Source: Achromobacter sp. Root83 (GTDB lineage: Bacteria > Pseudomonadota > Gammaproteobacteria > Burkholderiales > Burkholderiaceae_B). From it: a DNA stretch of 64,000 bases. A model generated the notes under the pieces. That model did not search any database. It had not been told where the DNA came from and was given only the letters and a program-made list of their open reading frames with translations. This document shows positions 48,858 to 56,069 of this stretch, piece by piece. How positions within the stretch are numbered: the first letter of the stretch is position 1; each line of letters starts with the position of its first letter. The stretch covers positions 1,459-65,458 of the forward strand of contig NZ_LMIU01000007.1 of NCBI RefSeq assembly GCF_001428845.1, read 5' to 3'. The position numbers and the translations under genes were made by a program.

Positions 48858-49814
48858 TCAGGCCGCCACGGCGTGCGCGTCCCGCACCGGCGTCAGCACC
48901 GGATTGCCGGAAAAATGCGCCGTGGCGTTGTCCAGGAACAGCGCGACCGTCGCGGCCACGGCTTCGGGCGAACGGCCGGCGCTGTGCGGGGTAAGCACCA
49001 CGTTGTCCAGCGCGATGAGGGCGTCCGGAATGCAGGGCTCGCCGTCGACCACGTCCAGGGCGGCCCCGGCGATCCGGCGTTGCGCCAGCGCGGCGATCAG
49101 GGCCTGCGTGTCGACCACGCTGCCGCGCGCGATATTCACCAGATAGCCGTCGGGGCCCAGGGCGTCCAGCACGCCCGCATCCACCAGGTGGCGAGTGGCG
49201 GCGCCGCCGGGCGTGGCCACCACCAGGAAATCGGACGCGGCGGCCAGCGCGCGCGGGGTATCGAAATAGGCGTAGCCGGACTCGGGACGCTCGCGCCGGT
49301 TGTAGTAGCCGACGCTCATGCCGAAACCGTTCGCGCCGCGGCGGGCAATCTCCATGCCTATCGTGCCCAGGCCCAGGATGCCCAGGCGCTTGCCGCTGAC
49401 CTGCGGCCCCATGAACCCGCTCCAATGTCCCTGGCGCACCCACGCGTCGGCCTGGGGCAGCCGGCGCGCCGCGCCCAGCAGCAATGCCATGGCGTGGTCC
49501 GCGACCGAAACGGCGTTGGCGCCAGGCCCGTTGGTCACCACGATGCCGCGCGCGGCGGCGGCCGCCAGATCGATGTTCTCGTACCCCACGCCCAGCGAAC
49601 AGATCAATTCCAGCCGCGGCAGCGCGGCGATTTCATCGGCGCGCAGGCCGGTGGCGCCGCGCGTGAGCACGACGCGGATCTCGCTGGCATGGTCTTGTAT
49701 GGCTTGGGCCCGCGCTTCGTCGGTGGGCGCGAAAACCGTGCGAAAGCCTCGGTCTTCGATGGCGGGCAGATAGTCCTGAACGCTGTCGATCAGAATCAGT
49801 AAGGGAATGCTCAT
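48858..49814 (-). CDS. D-2-hydroxyacid dehydrogenase
   Basis: The 318-residue protein is a NAD(P)-dependent D-2-hydroxyacid dehydrogenase. The nucleotide-binding motif GILGLGTIGMEIARRG is near residue 150, and the catalytic residues are Arg in NIARGSVVD, Glu in DGEPCIP and His in LTPHSAGRS. The pattern fits glyoxylate/hydroxypyruvate or 2-ketogluconate reductase types; the exact substrate cannot be told. It converges on the usp gene. A sigma54-like site with perfect TTGC but a weaker -24 box lies about 45 bases upstream of the start. Confidence 0.87.
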   Translation of the reverse strand: MSIPLLILIDSVQDYLPAIEDRGFRTVFAPTDEARAQAIQDHASEIRVVLTRGATGLRADEIAALPRLELICSLGVGYENIDLAAAAARGIVVTNGPGANAVSVADHAMALLLGAARRLPQADAWVRQGHWSGFMGPQVSGKRLGILGLGTIGMEIARRGANGFGMSVGYYNRRERPESGYAYFDTPRALAAASDFLVVATPGGAATRHLVDAGVLDALGPDGYLVNIARGSVVDTQALIAALAQRRIAGAALDVVDGEPCIPDALIALDNVVLTPHSAGRSPEAVAATVALFLDNATAHFSGNPVLTPVRDAHAVAA

Positions 49815-49857
49815 GTCGGGCTGGGGGTTTTTTTTAGGATTGGCTACGAAAAAACCC

Positions 49858-49871
49858 GCAAATCTTACGCC
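49858..49871 (-). promoter_or_regulatory. Possible sigma54 promoter of the hydroxyacid dehydrogenase gene
   Basis: The minus strand reads GGCGTAAGATTTGC. GG, GC, spacing and TTGC are right; the -24 box is GGCGT instead of GGCAC. Confidence 0.4.
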
Positions 49872-49908
49872 TGAGCGCGGCGACGCACCACCGCCGCGGC
49901 CATGGGCC

Positions 49909-49968
49909 GATCACCGGATCACCGGATCACCCCGATCGCCCGGAACGGCCGGAACGGCCGGAACGGCC
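49909..49968. repeat. Two adjacent short tandem repeats
   Basis: Three to four copies of an 8-base unit (GATCACCG) at 49909-49932 are followed by three perfect copies of GGAACGGCC at 49942-49968. They lie in non-coding sequence next to a 13-base inverted repeat. Confidence 0.75.
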
Positions 49969-50005
49969 GGCTGCCCGGCGGCCGCGTGGCCACCGGGCAG
50001 CCGGC
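49966..50005. terminator. 13-base perfect inverted repeat after the DUF3309 gene
   Basis: GCCGGCTGCCCGG and CCGGGCAGCCGGC flank a 14-base loop, directly after the stop of the minus-strand DUF3309 gene. There is no T-run, but position and stability suit transcript ending. Confidence 0.55.
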
Positions 50006-50011
50006 GGACCG

Positions 50012-50164
50012 CTATAGGCGTCCCATCAGCAGCAGCACGATGAGAACAATGACGACGATGCCCAGCAGGCCGCTGGGGTAATAGCCCCAGCCCTTGCTGT
50101 GGGGCCAGGCCGGCACGGCGCCGATGAGCAACAGGATCAGAATGATCAGCAGGATGGTCGACAT
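50012..50164 (-). CDS. DUF3309 small membrane protein
   Basis: A 50-residue protein encoded on the minus strand consists of two hydrophobic segments (ILLIILILLLIGAVPAW and LGIVVIVLIVLLLMGRL) joined by a Gly/Tyr/Trp hinge (SKGWGYYPSG). This is the characteristic form of DUF3309, tiny proteins of unknown function frequent in stress-related loci of proteobacteria. GGAGTCACC precedes the ATG. It follows a Pro-rich mini-gene by 49 bases in the same direction and is probably co-transcribed from the sigma54 promoter at 50464. Confidence 0.8.
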   Translation of the reverse strand: MSTILLIILILLLIGAVPAWPHSKGWGYYPSGLLGIVVIVLIVLLLMGRL

Positions 50165-50213
50165 GGTGACTCCTAGTCTTTATTGGTATGAATTATTCGG
50201 CGGCAAACATCCA

Positions 50214-50375
50214 TCAATGCTCGGGCGGCACGATTTCCTTTACAGGCGGCGACAACGGCGGCAGGTCCACGTCCGGCTCGTCCGTATCCGGATCCACCGG
50301 CAAATCTCCGGGCGGCGAGCCGGGCGGTATGGGGTCCGGCTTGGGCGGCACGTGTAGTTGCAGGACGGTTTGCAT
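50214..50375 (-). CDS. Tiny Pro/Asp-rich acidic protein
   Basis: A 53-residue minus-strand frame with a good ribosome site (AGAGGAGAG) encodes an unusual protein with about one third Pro and many Asp/Glu residues (PPGDLPVDPDTDEPDVDLPP), ending EIVPPEH. No family is recognised; it must be unfolded or polyproline-like. It is the first gene of a two-gene unit with the DUF3309 gene and has a sigma54 promoter (50464-50477), back to back with that of the topoisomerase gene. Confidence 0.68.
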   Translation of the reverse strand: MQTVLQLHVPPKPDPIPPGSPPGDLPVDPDTDEPDVDLPPLSPPVKEIVPPEH

Positions 50376-50463
50376 TGCACTCTCCTCTTAAGATCCTGGC
50401 CAGGCCGGTGAAACCGGCCCGCAACGATCAGTTCGACAACGTTTGTTGCTGGCAGGGGCACCA

Positions 50464-50477
50464 GCAAGCCGCGTTCC
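50464..50477 (-). promoter_or_regulatory. sigma54 promoter of the Pro-rich/DUF3309 genes
   Basis: The minus strand reads GGAACGCGGCTTGC followed by T: GGAAC at -24, TTGCT at -12 and exact spacing, 89 bases from the ATG. Confidence 0.72.
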
Positions 50478-50511
50478 CGGACCGCAAGGCGCCTGGCGTG
50501 GCGCGGGTCCG

Positions 50512-50525
50512 GGCACGCCGCATGC
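50512..50525 (+). promoter_or_regulatory. sigma54 promoter of the topoisomerase IB gene
   Basis: GGCACGCCGCATGC followed by T has the full GGCACG -24 box and ATGCT at -12 (one mismatch), 36 bases before the ATG and divergent to the site at 50464. Confidence 0.65.
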
Positions 50526-50561
50526 TGTGCGCGCCCGGCCGCAAGCGCACTTGGAGACCCG

Positions 50562-51626
50562 ATGGACACCCGAACGCACAGAGAACCGGCGTCGCCTGCC
50601 TTGGGGGACGCCACGCTGGTCTATGTCGAGGACTCGCAGCCTGGGTACGCCCGGGTGCGGGTCAACGGCAGCACCTTTCATTACCTGGACGCCCAGGGCA
50701 AGCGCATCAGCGATGAAGCGGAAATCCAGCGCATCGATGCGCTGGCCATTCCCCCGGCTTACGAGAGCGTGTGGATCTGCGCCCTGGCCCAGGGGCACCT
50801 GCAGGCCACCGGCCGCGACGCGCGCGGGCGCAAGCAGTATCGATACCATGCCGCCTGGACGGCCGTGCGCGACGCCGGCAAATACCAGAACCTGCTGACG
50901 TTCGGGCTGGCGCTGCCCCGTATCCGGCGGCGGGTGGAACGCGACATGAAGACGTCCGGACTGACGCAGGACAAGGTGATCGCAGTCCTGGTGCGTCTGC
51001 TGGAGATCACGCTGATCCGGATTGGCGCGCGCGAGTACGCCCGCGCCAACAAATCCTATGGCCTGACCACGCTCAAGCGGCGCCACACCACCGTGGCCGG
51101 CAGCCGGTTGCGCTTCCGGTTCCAGGGCAAGAGCGGCGTGCCCCACGATGTGACCGTCACCGACCGCCGCGTTGCGCGCATCATCCGGCGCTGCCTGGAC
51201 ATTCCGGGGCAGCAGCTCTTCCAGTACCTGGATGAAGACGGCGGCAAGCATGGCGTGGATTCTGGCGCGGTGAACGCCTATCTGCGCGAGGCGGGCGGCG
51301 GAGACTTCACCGCCAAGCACTACCGGACCTGGGCCGGTTCGGTGCTGGCCTATGCCGCGCTCCAGGCGCGGTCCCATGCGGATGAACGCCAGACCAAGCA
51401 AGAGGCGGCCGACGTGATCAAGCAGGTGGCGCTGCGGCTGGCGAACACGCCGGCGGTCTGCCGGGCGTGCTATGTGCATCCCGCCATCCTGGACGCCTAC
51501 TTCGCGGGAACACTGCCGCCGCGCGGCGCGGCGCCCGCCGGTCCGCGCGGCCTGAATGCCGACGAACGGCGCCTATTGGCGTTCCTGCATCAGCAGGCGG
51601 CGCCCGCGACGGACTCAAAGAATTGA
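50562..51626 (+). CDS. Type IB DNA topoisomerase
   Basis: The 354-residue protein is a bacterial topoisomerase IB, the poxvirus-like short form. It relaxes supercoils through a 3'-phosphotyrosyl intermediate. An N-terminal domain (about 25-100, with ATGRDARGRKQYRYH) is followed by the catalytic domain, with RIGAREYARANKSYGLTTL, KHYRTWAG and the active-site Tyr in CRACYVHP (about residue 304). A C-terminal extension of about 40 residues is variable. It has its own sigma54 promoter, an uncommon setting for a topoisomerase. Its 3' end overlaps a minus-strand gene by 12 bases. Confidence 0.9.
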   Translation: MDTRTHREPASPALGDATLVYVEDSQPGYARVRVNGSTFHYLDAQGKRISDEAEIQRIDALAIPPAYESVWICALAQGHLQATGRDARGRKQYRYHAAWTAVRDAGKYQNLLTFGLALPRIRRRVERDMKTSGLTQDKVIAVLVRLLEITLIRIGAREYARANKSYGLTTLKRRHTTVAGSRLRFRFQGKSGVPHDVTVTDRRVARIIRRCLDIPGQQLFQYLDEDGGKHGVDSGAVNAYLREAGGGDFTAKHYRTWAGSVLAYAALQARSHADERQTKQEAADVIKQVALRLANTPAVCRACYVHPAILDAYFAGTLPPRGAAPAGPRGLNADERRLLAFLHQQAAPATDSKN

Positions 51627-51866
51627 TGAGCGCGCGTTCTTCGCGCGCGGCTGGGGCGCGGAGCCGTCGGCCCAATTGGACTCGGTCTTGGTGTCGGCCA
51701 CGGCGCGCTTGTCGCGCTTTGCCTCATCGGGTGTCCCGGCATCGGGTTTATCCGGTAGCGCGGGCACGTCGACGGGACCGCTGGGCGGCAGTATCTTAGC
51801 GTTGTCCGGCGATTGCTTGCCGGAATGCCCGGACACGACGGGCTTCGGTGCGGATGGGGATTTCAT
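51615..51866 (-). CDS. Small hydrophilic Pro/Lys/Asp-rich protein
   Basis: The 83-residue protein is hydrophilic and probably disordered (PDKPDAGTPDEAKRDKRA), without a recognised family. GGAG lies seven bases before the ATG at 51866. A near-sigma54 sequence upstream (GGCACATCCGCTTGC, minus strand at 51944-51958) has one base too many between GG and GC, so its function is doubtful. Its stop lies within the topoisomerase 3' end on the other strand. Confidence 0.6.
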   Translation of the reverse strand: MKSPSAPKPVVSGHSGKQSPDNAKILPPSGPVDVPALPDKPDAGTPDEAKRDKRAVADTKTESNWADGSAPQPRAKNARSSIL

Positions 51867-52015
51867 TGGTATCTCCTGCCACGGTTCAAGCCTTCATCCT
51901 ACGGCCTCCAGGCCACCGGAAAAACCGTCAAGACCTTCAAATTGCAAGCGGATGTGCCTGTGGCCGCCTCGCGCGCGCGTTGCCGATCGGCATAGGCTAC
52001 TCACAAGGAGATGCA

Positions 52016-52345
52016 ATGCGAGACCCAAACTTCGAGCAATGTGTGCAAGCCTGCTATGAATGCGCGGTCGCATGCGATCTGTGCGCTGCCGCTTGCCTGG
52101 AGGAAAACGCGACGCGCATGAAGGGCTGCATCAGCCTGTGCACGGATTGCGCGGCGGTCTGCCGCCTGTGCGCCGCGATGCTGGCGCGCGATGGTGAGTT
52201 TTCCAACGCGTTATGCACCTTGTGCGCGCTGGTCTGCGACGCTTGCGCGCGCCTGTGCTCCGCGCATGAAGCCGAGCACTGCCAGAGTTGCGCGGCGGCC
52301 TGTCTGGGCTGCACGCTGGCATGCAGGGACATGGTCGAGGCCTGA
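52016..52345 (+). CDS. Cys-rich four-helix bundle copper-binding protein (Csp-like)
   Basis: The 109-residue protein has 21 cysteines, most in CxxxC and CxxC spacings on amphipathic helices (for example CYECAVACDLC and CTLCALVCDACARLC), matching DUF326/copper storage proteins (Csp). Csp proteins bind many Cu(I) ions inside a four-helix bundle. No signal peptide is present, so this is the cytosolic Csp3-like type. AAGGAG fixes the ATG at 52016. No copper exporter or CueR gene is adjacent, and its neighbours are stress genes. Metal specificity is inferred from the family. Confidence 0.87.
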   Translation: MRDPNFEQCVQACYECAVACDLCAAACLEENATRMKGCISLCTDCAAVCRLCAAMLARDGEFSNALCTLCALVCDACARLCSAHEAEHCQSCAAACLGCTLACRDMVEA

Positions 52346-52420
52346 CGCCCCGGCCCGCCTCGCGGCCGTCCGGGCCGGTCCGCGTTGGCGCATTTTTCGC
52401 CCGAAGTTCAGGAGCTTTCG

Positions 52421-52762
52421 ATGGCCACGACGAATACCCCTATGCCTTCCGATTTTCCCGAGAACGGCCCCGACAATCGTGGCGCCTACCGGCGCTCGCG
52501 TCACCCCGAGAGCTGGATCGACGAACTGGAAGCCACGCTGAGCGACACCGGCGCAACGGATCTGGAAGCCTTGAAGGCGCGCTTGTCGGATCAGTTGCAG
52601 GCCACGCGGCAAAGCCTAAGAGATGCGTCCGACAACGCCAGTGATCTGATGCGCGAAACGCTGGACTGCACCGAGGAGTACATTCATGCCCGCCCATGGC
52701 AGGCGGTAGGTCTGGTGGCCGGCGCGGCCTTTCTGCTTGGCGTCATTGTTGGACGCCAGTAG
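52421..52762 (+). CDS. DUF883 (ElaB/YqjD-like) membrane-anchored protein, second copy
   Basis: The 113-residue protein has the DUF883 form: a hydrophilic N-terminal 30 residues, a long charged helix (LEALKARLSDQLQATRQSLR) and a C-terminal anchor (VGLVAGAAFLLGVIVG). It resembles the DUF883 protein near 22.3 kb only in layout, so the two are not a recent duplication. CAGGAG lies before the ATG at 52421. A GG-N10-GC sequence just upstream (52387) is too close to the start to be convincing. It converges on the csbD-like gene. Confidence 0.84.
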   Translation: MATTNTPMPSDFPENGPDNRGAYRRSRHPESWIDELEATLSDTGATDLEALKARLSDQLQATRQSLRDASDNASDLMRETLDCTEEYIHARPWQAVGLVAGAAFLLGVIVGRQ

Positions 52763-52789
52763 CCGCGCCGGGGCGTCAAGCGCCGGGCG

Positions 52790-52966
52790 TCAGCCCGGCT
52801 TTTGCGCCTTGTCTTTCGCGTCGCCGTAAGCCGCCTGCGTTTTGCCGGCGACCTTCTGCGCCGTCCCCTTCACTTCGGTGGACGCGCTGCCCGTCGCCTT
52901 GCCGGCCACTTCCTTCACCTTTCCGGCGGCTTCGTTGACCCTGCCCTTCACCTGGTCCTTGTTCAT
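52790..52966 (-). CDS. CsbD family stress protein
   Basis: The 58-residue protein is a typical CsbD: MNKDQVKGRVNEAAGKVKE is the family N terminus, with Gly/Lys/Ala-rich amphipathic repeats after it (VKGTAQKVAGKTQAAYG). CsbD proteins are among the most abundant general-stress proteins in many bacteria, but their activity is unknown. GGGAGAAAG precedes the ATG at 52966. A sigma54 promoter lies 65 bases upstream, back to back with that of the SDR gene. Confidence 0.88.
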   Translation of the reverse strand: MNKDQVKGRVNEAAGKVKEVAGKATGSASTEVKGTAQKVAGKTQAAYGDAKDKAQKPG

Positions 52967-53030
52967 GGCTTTCTCCCTTACCGTGCGTTGATGGATCGCG
53001 CGCGCCGCCTGGGCGCGGCCGGGCTCTGCA

Positions 53031-53044
53031 GCAAACATCGTGCC
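53031..53044 (-). promoter_or_regulatory. sigma54 promoter of the csbD-like gene
   Basis: The minus strand reads GGCACGATGTTTGC followed by T: GGCACG at -24, TTGCT at -12, exact spacing. Confidence 0.8.
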
Positions 53045-53070
53045 CGCCCTGCGCGGGCACCCCACCGCCG

Positions 53071-53084
53071 GGAACGGCGTTTGC
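53071..53084 (+). promoter_or_regulatory. sigma54 promoter of the SDR gene
   Basis: GGAACGGCGTTTGC followed by T has GGAAC at -24 and TTGCT at -12, 50 bases before the start codon and divergent to the csbD-like promoter. Confidence 0.78.
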
Positions 53085-53133
53085 TTGATCCTGACGCAAA
53101 GGCGCACCCCGCGCCGTCCCACGGGAGATTCGC

Positions 53134-54021
53134 ATGAGCAAACCCAAGAGCGCCCAGACCGGCGACCGTCCCCACCCCACGCCACCCATGCCCGGCCAGC
53201 ATCTGGAAAAGCCGGGCAACGAGGCCGACATGGTGCAGAAGCCCCAGTATTCCGCGCCGGGCTATCAAGGCAGCGGCAAGCTGCGGGATATGGTCGCCAT
53301 CGTTACCGGCGGAGACTCCGGCATTGGCCGGGCCGTCAGCGTGCTGTTCGCGCGCGAAGGCGCGGACGTGGCGATCGTCTATCTGAACGAACATGAAGAC
53401 GCAAAGGAAACCAGCCGCGCCGTGCAGGCCGAGGGACGGCAATGCCTGCTGATCCCGGGCGACGTGCAGGATGCCGCATTCTGCAAAGAAGCCGTGGCGC
53501 AGGCGGTGAAGCATTTTGGAAAGCTGGACGTGCTGGTCAATAACGCCGCCTACCAGCAGCATACGGACACCTTGCCCGAGATCACCGACGAAAAGTGGGA
53601 CAAGACCCTGCGCACCAACATCACCGCCTACTTCTACATGGCGCGCGCATCGCTGCCACATCTGAAAGCCGGTGCATCCATCATCAATACCGGGTCGGTG
53701 ACCGGCCTGCGTGGCAGCGCCAAGCTGCTGGACTATTCATCGACCAAGGGCGCCATCCATGCCTTCACGCGATCACTCGCCGCCAATCTGGCCGAACAAG
53801 GCATCCGGGTCAACGCCGTGGCGCCGGGCCCGGTATGGACACCGCTCAATCCCGCCGACCAGAGCGCCGAGGCCATCAAGGCCTTCGGCAAGCATACCGA
53901 TCTGGGCCGCCCCGCCCAGCCCGAGGAAATATCGCCCGCCTACGTGTTCCTGGCATCGCCGGCGTGCGCAAGCTACATCACGGGCATCGTGCTGCCCATC
54001 ACGGGCAGCGCGGGGGACTGA
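53134..54021 (+). CDS. Short-chain dehydrogenase/reductase, YghA type
   Basis: The 295-residue protein is a classical SDR with a hydrophilic N-terminal extension of about 50 residues (PMPGQHLEKPG) characteristic of the YghA/GsiB-associated group. The cofactor motif TGGDSGIGR is near residue 58, NNAA follows, and the catalytic Tyr/Lys lie in DYSSTKG. Members reduce aldehydes or sugars with NAD(P)H and are often stress-induced; the substrate is unknown. Transcription from a sigma54 promoter is likely. It converges on the DUF4142 gene. Confidence 0.89.
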   Translation: MSKPKSAQTGDRPHPTPPMPGQHLEKPGNEADMVQKPQYSAPGYQGSGKLRDMVAIVTGGDSGIGRAVSVLFAREGADVAIVYLNEHEDAKETSRAVQAEGRQCLLIPGDVQDAAFCKEAVAQAVKHFGKLDVLVNNAAYQQHTDTLPEITDEKWDKTLRTNITAYFYMARASLPHLKAGASIINTGSVTGLRGSAKLLDYSSTKGAIHAFTRSLAANLAEQGIRVNAVAPGPVWTPLNPADQSAEAIKAFGKHTDLGRPAQPEEISPAYVFLASPACASYITGIVLPITGSAGD

Positions 54022-54043
54022 ACGCCCTGCCCCGGCGTCCGCG

Positions 54044-54664
54044 CTACTTGGCCGGCACGATCGACGCCGGCGCCTCGCGCGATGCCGGCGACACGGCGGG
54101 CGCCTCGCCCTTCACGGCGGGCTGGATCTTTTCGCCGTTGGCGGCCGGCTCGCGCTTGAGCGCGCGGCTCATCGAGTAATGATCCGCCAGCATGGGCAAG
54201 GCGCGCGCGGCGAACTCGCGGATCTGCGGATCCTCGGACTCCTTGGCGGCGGTCCCGAACAGGCGATTGGCCATCGCATGCGCATCGAGCGCCGCCTTGT
54301 CCACATACAGCTGGTCGAACGCGGCGCCGGTCTTGCCTTGCAGGGCTTCGAGGGTCGCGCGGTCCGGTTCGTCGGGCTCGGCGGGCAGCGCCACCTTCTT
54401 GGTGGCCGCCAGGGTTTTCAGCTCCGCATTCAGCGCACGGTGCTGCTCCAGCATCTTCGCCGCGAAGGCTTTGACCTCGGTATTTTCCGCCCGCTTTCCG
54501 GCCAGTTCGGCCGCCTTCACCTCGAACATGCCCGCACTGGCGGCGGCCTGCAGGAAGCGGGCATCGGACTCGGCCAGGTCGGCGGCGTAAGAGGCTGCCT
54601 GCGCACCTAGCAGCATGGACATGGCGGCCAGCACCGCGAGCATGGGATTGCGTATCTTCTTCAT
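54044..54664 (-). CDS. DUF4142 exported protein
   Basis: The 206-residue protein has a signal peptide (MLAVLAAMSMLLGAQAASYA) and a DUF4142 four-helix, ferritin-like domain (about 30-170), with ESDARFLQAAASAGMFEVKA and LEQHRALNAELKTLA. No ferritin metal-ligand set is obvious. The last 35 residues are Ala/Pro/Glu-rich. These periplasmic proteins are frequent in stress-induced clusters but have no assigned activity. It follows the glycine-zipper-type gene by 32 bases and probably shares its promoter. Confidence 0.83.
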   Translation of the reverse strand: MKKIRNPMLAVLAAMSMLLGAQAASYAADLAESDARFLQAAASAGMFEVKAAELAGKRAENTEVKAFAAKMLEQHRALNAELKTLAATKKVALPAEPDEPDRATLEALQGKTGAAFDQLYVDKAALDAHAMANRLFGTAAKESEDPQIREFAARALPMLADHYSMSRALKREPAANGEKIQPAVKGEAPAVSPASREAPASIVPAK

Positions 54665-54696
54665 TGTCCTGTCTCCTTGCGTGAGCCGGAACGGCC

Positions 54697-55287
54697 TCAG
54701 TTGGGCGTCGTGGGCGCCTCGACATGCCTGGGCGGGGTCAGGGGATCGAAATCCTGCCACCTGCCCTCCAGCCACCGCCCCTGGGCGCGTTCGATATCGC
54801 TGCCGCCGGCCTCGCGCAGCACCTGCCTGGCGAGCGACTCGCGCTGCGGTTCGACATGCAACGCCAGCATGACGCCCGCCGGCCTCACCGCAGGATGCTC
54901 GGTCCGGTCGTCCGGCACCGCCCGGCTCCTGCGCTTGCCCCGGCCCACCACCCACAGGGCGCCGGCCAGCGCGCCCAGATACGCGCCCACGCCCGCCGCC
55001 GCAACGATGATCAGCACCGGCGCGCCGAGGCGCGCGGCGATCAGCCCGCCCAGCAACGCAAACACCAGCCCCAGGAGCGACGCGCCCGCCACCGCCCCGA
55101 CATGCCCGCCCTTGGCGTCGGGATCCGCCAGACGGTCTCCGCCCAGCGGGTAACGCGCGTGTTCCCCCGCCGGGCTGACGTAGAACGTATGGATGTCGTC
55201 CTCGGTGTAGCCCTCGGCAAACAGCTTCTGCGCCGCCAGAGCGGCCTGATCGAACGTCTGGAACCGTGCTGCGACTATCAAGGACAT
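54697..55287 (-). CDS. Membrane protein with glycine-rich hydrophobic hairpin
   Basis: The 196-residue protein begins with a small alpha/beta part (VAARFQTFDQAALAAQKLF, then DDIHTFYVS) and then two Gly/Ala-rich hydrophobic segments (about residues 65-115: VGAVAGASLLGLVFALLGGL). A C-terminal soluble part repeats the theme of an N-terminal ferredoxin-like fold (LALHVEPQRESLARQVLREAG). Such proteins are often annotated as glycine-zipper or general-stress-like membrane proteins; I know no function. A sigma54-like promoter lies about 40 bases upstream. Confidence 0.7.
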   Translation of the reverse strand: MSLIVAARFQTFDQAALAAQKLFAEGYTEDDIHTFYVSPAGEHARYPLGGDRLADPDAKGGHVGAVAGASLLGLVFALLGGLIAARLGAPVLIIVAAAGVGAYLGALAGALWVVGRGKRRSRAVPDDRTEHPAVRPAGVMLALHVEPQRESLARQVLREAGGSDIERAQGRWLEGRWQDFDPLTPPRHVEAPTTPN

Positions 55288-55322
55288 GGCGGTCTCCTGG
55301 TTGATGAACGGCCGACTCGGCA

Positions 55323-55336
55323 GCAACTTCCATACC
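55323..55336 (-). promoter_or_regulatory. sigma54 promoter of the glycine-rich/DUF4142 genes
   Basis: The minus strand reads GGTATGGAAGTTGC followed by T. Spacing and TTGCT are right; the -24 box is GGTAT instead of GGCAC. Confidence 0.55.
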
Positions 55337-55346
55337 CGGCGGCTGC

Positions 55347-55360
55347 GGCACGGCGCTTGC
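55347..55360 (+). promoter_or_regulatory. sigma54 promoter of the acidic protein/DUF378 genes
   Basis: GGCACGGCGCTTGC followed by T has full GGCACG and TTGCT boxes with correct spacing. Only 10 bases separate its GG from that of the divergent site at 55323-55336. Confidence 0.78.
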
Positions 55361-55434
55361 TGTATCGGCCGCAGCGGCACCGATGCGTAGCCGCGTTCCC
55401 CGAGCGCGCCGCGAAGTCCTCCCAGGAGACCGTT

Positions 55435-55704
55435 ATGCCCCGCCCTATGAACCCCGATTTTCCCGATGAAGACAACAGCGGCCGCCCCGACCTGGGGCCC
55501 AGCGACTCGTCGGATTCCGCCAGCGACCTGCCCCCGGGCCGGGCGCACACCGACAGCGATTCCCAAGCCACCGGCGAACGCGAGAGCGTGGATCGTGACG
55601 AGCGCGACGACGACGGTGCGGATATCGCGCCGGATCGCGTCACGGATGCCGACGACGCCGGCCTTTCCCGCGATGCCCCCGACCCGGTGCGAAATGGCGG
55701 ATGA
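55435..55704 (+). CDS. Small highly acidic hydrophilic protein
   Basis: The 89-residue protein is extremely acidic, with Asp/Glu making up about a third of all residues (RESVDRDERDDDGADIAPDR), no hydrophobic core and no recognised family; it is expected to be disordered. CAGGAG precedes the ATG at 55435. The last 11 bases overlap the following DUF378 gene, so the two are translationally coupled. Transcription is likely from the sigma54 promoter at 55347. Confidence 0.68.
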   Translation: MPRPMNPDFPDEDNSGRPDLGPSDSSDSASDLPPGRAHTDSDSQATGERESVDRDERDDDGADIAPDRVTDADDAGLSRDAPDPVRNGG

Positions 55705-56056
55705 CCCGCGGATGGCCGCGCCGGATTACGGCGGCCCCGTGCCGGTGGCAGTCCCAGGGCAACGGGTTCTGGAGATGGACATCAGCGGCGGCGAAGACGG
55801 TTTCCCCGTGGCGGAGGAAGACGCGCCGGACCTCGCCGCGCCGCCCGCCGCGCGCGGACTTTCCACCCTGGACTGGGCGGCGCTCATCGCCGTGGTGGCC
55901 GGAGGGCTGAACTGCGGCCTGATCGCCGCCGTCAACCTGGACGTCTTCGCCAGAATGCTGCCTTATGCGGTGGCCCGGGCCGCCTACGGCCTCATCGGGC
56001 TCGCCGCGCTGTACTGCGTGGTGCTGCTGTTCCGCCTGGGCCAAGAGCCCGACTGA
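55694..56056 (+). CDS. DUF378 family membrane protein
   Basis: The 120-residue protein has an acidic, Pro-rich cytoplasmic N terminus of about 55 residues, then two membrane helices with the DUF378 signature LDWAALIAVVAGGLNCGLIA and YGLIGLAALYCVVLLF. The family has no assigned function. DUF378 proteins are usually only about 70 residues, so this N-terminal region is an addition. The start at 55694 lies inside the preceding gene; a second Met (55712) is possible. Confidence 0.78.
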   Translation: MADDPRMAAPDYGGPVPVAVPGQRVLEMDISGGEDGFPVAEEDAPDLAAPPAARGLSTLDWAALIAVVAGGLNCGLIAAVNLDVFARMLPYAVARAAYGLIGLAALYCVVLLFRLGQEPD

Positions 56057-56069
56057 CAGCGCCACGCGG

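Noticed and set aside
49909-49968. Possible CRISPR array
   Set aside because: Units are 8-9 bases and directly adjacent, with no spacers and no cas genes.
49807-50043. Plus-strand 78-codon frame over the short repeats
   Set aside because: It is generated by the tandem repeats (Gly-Thr-Ala runs) and starts inside the divergent dehydrogenase gene without a ribosome site.
51944-51958. GGCACATCCGCTTGC upstream of the small gene at 51615-51866 as a sigma54 promoter
   Set aside because: GG and GC are 11 bases apart instead of 10, and sigma54 tolerates almost no change in this distance.
52387-52400. TGGCGCATTTTTCGC as sigma54 promoter of the second DUF883 gene
   Set aside because: Spacing is right, but the predicted transcript start falls on the ribosome binding site, and the -12 box is TCGC rather than TTGC.
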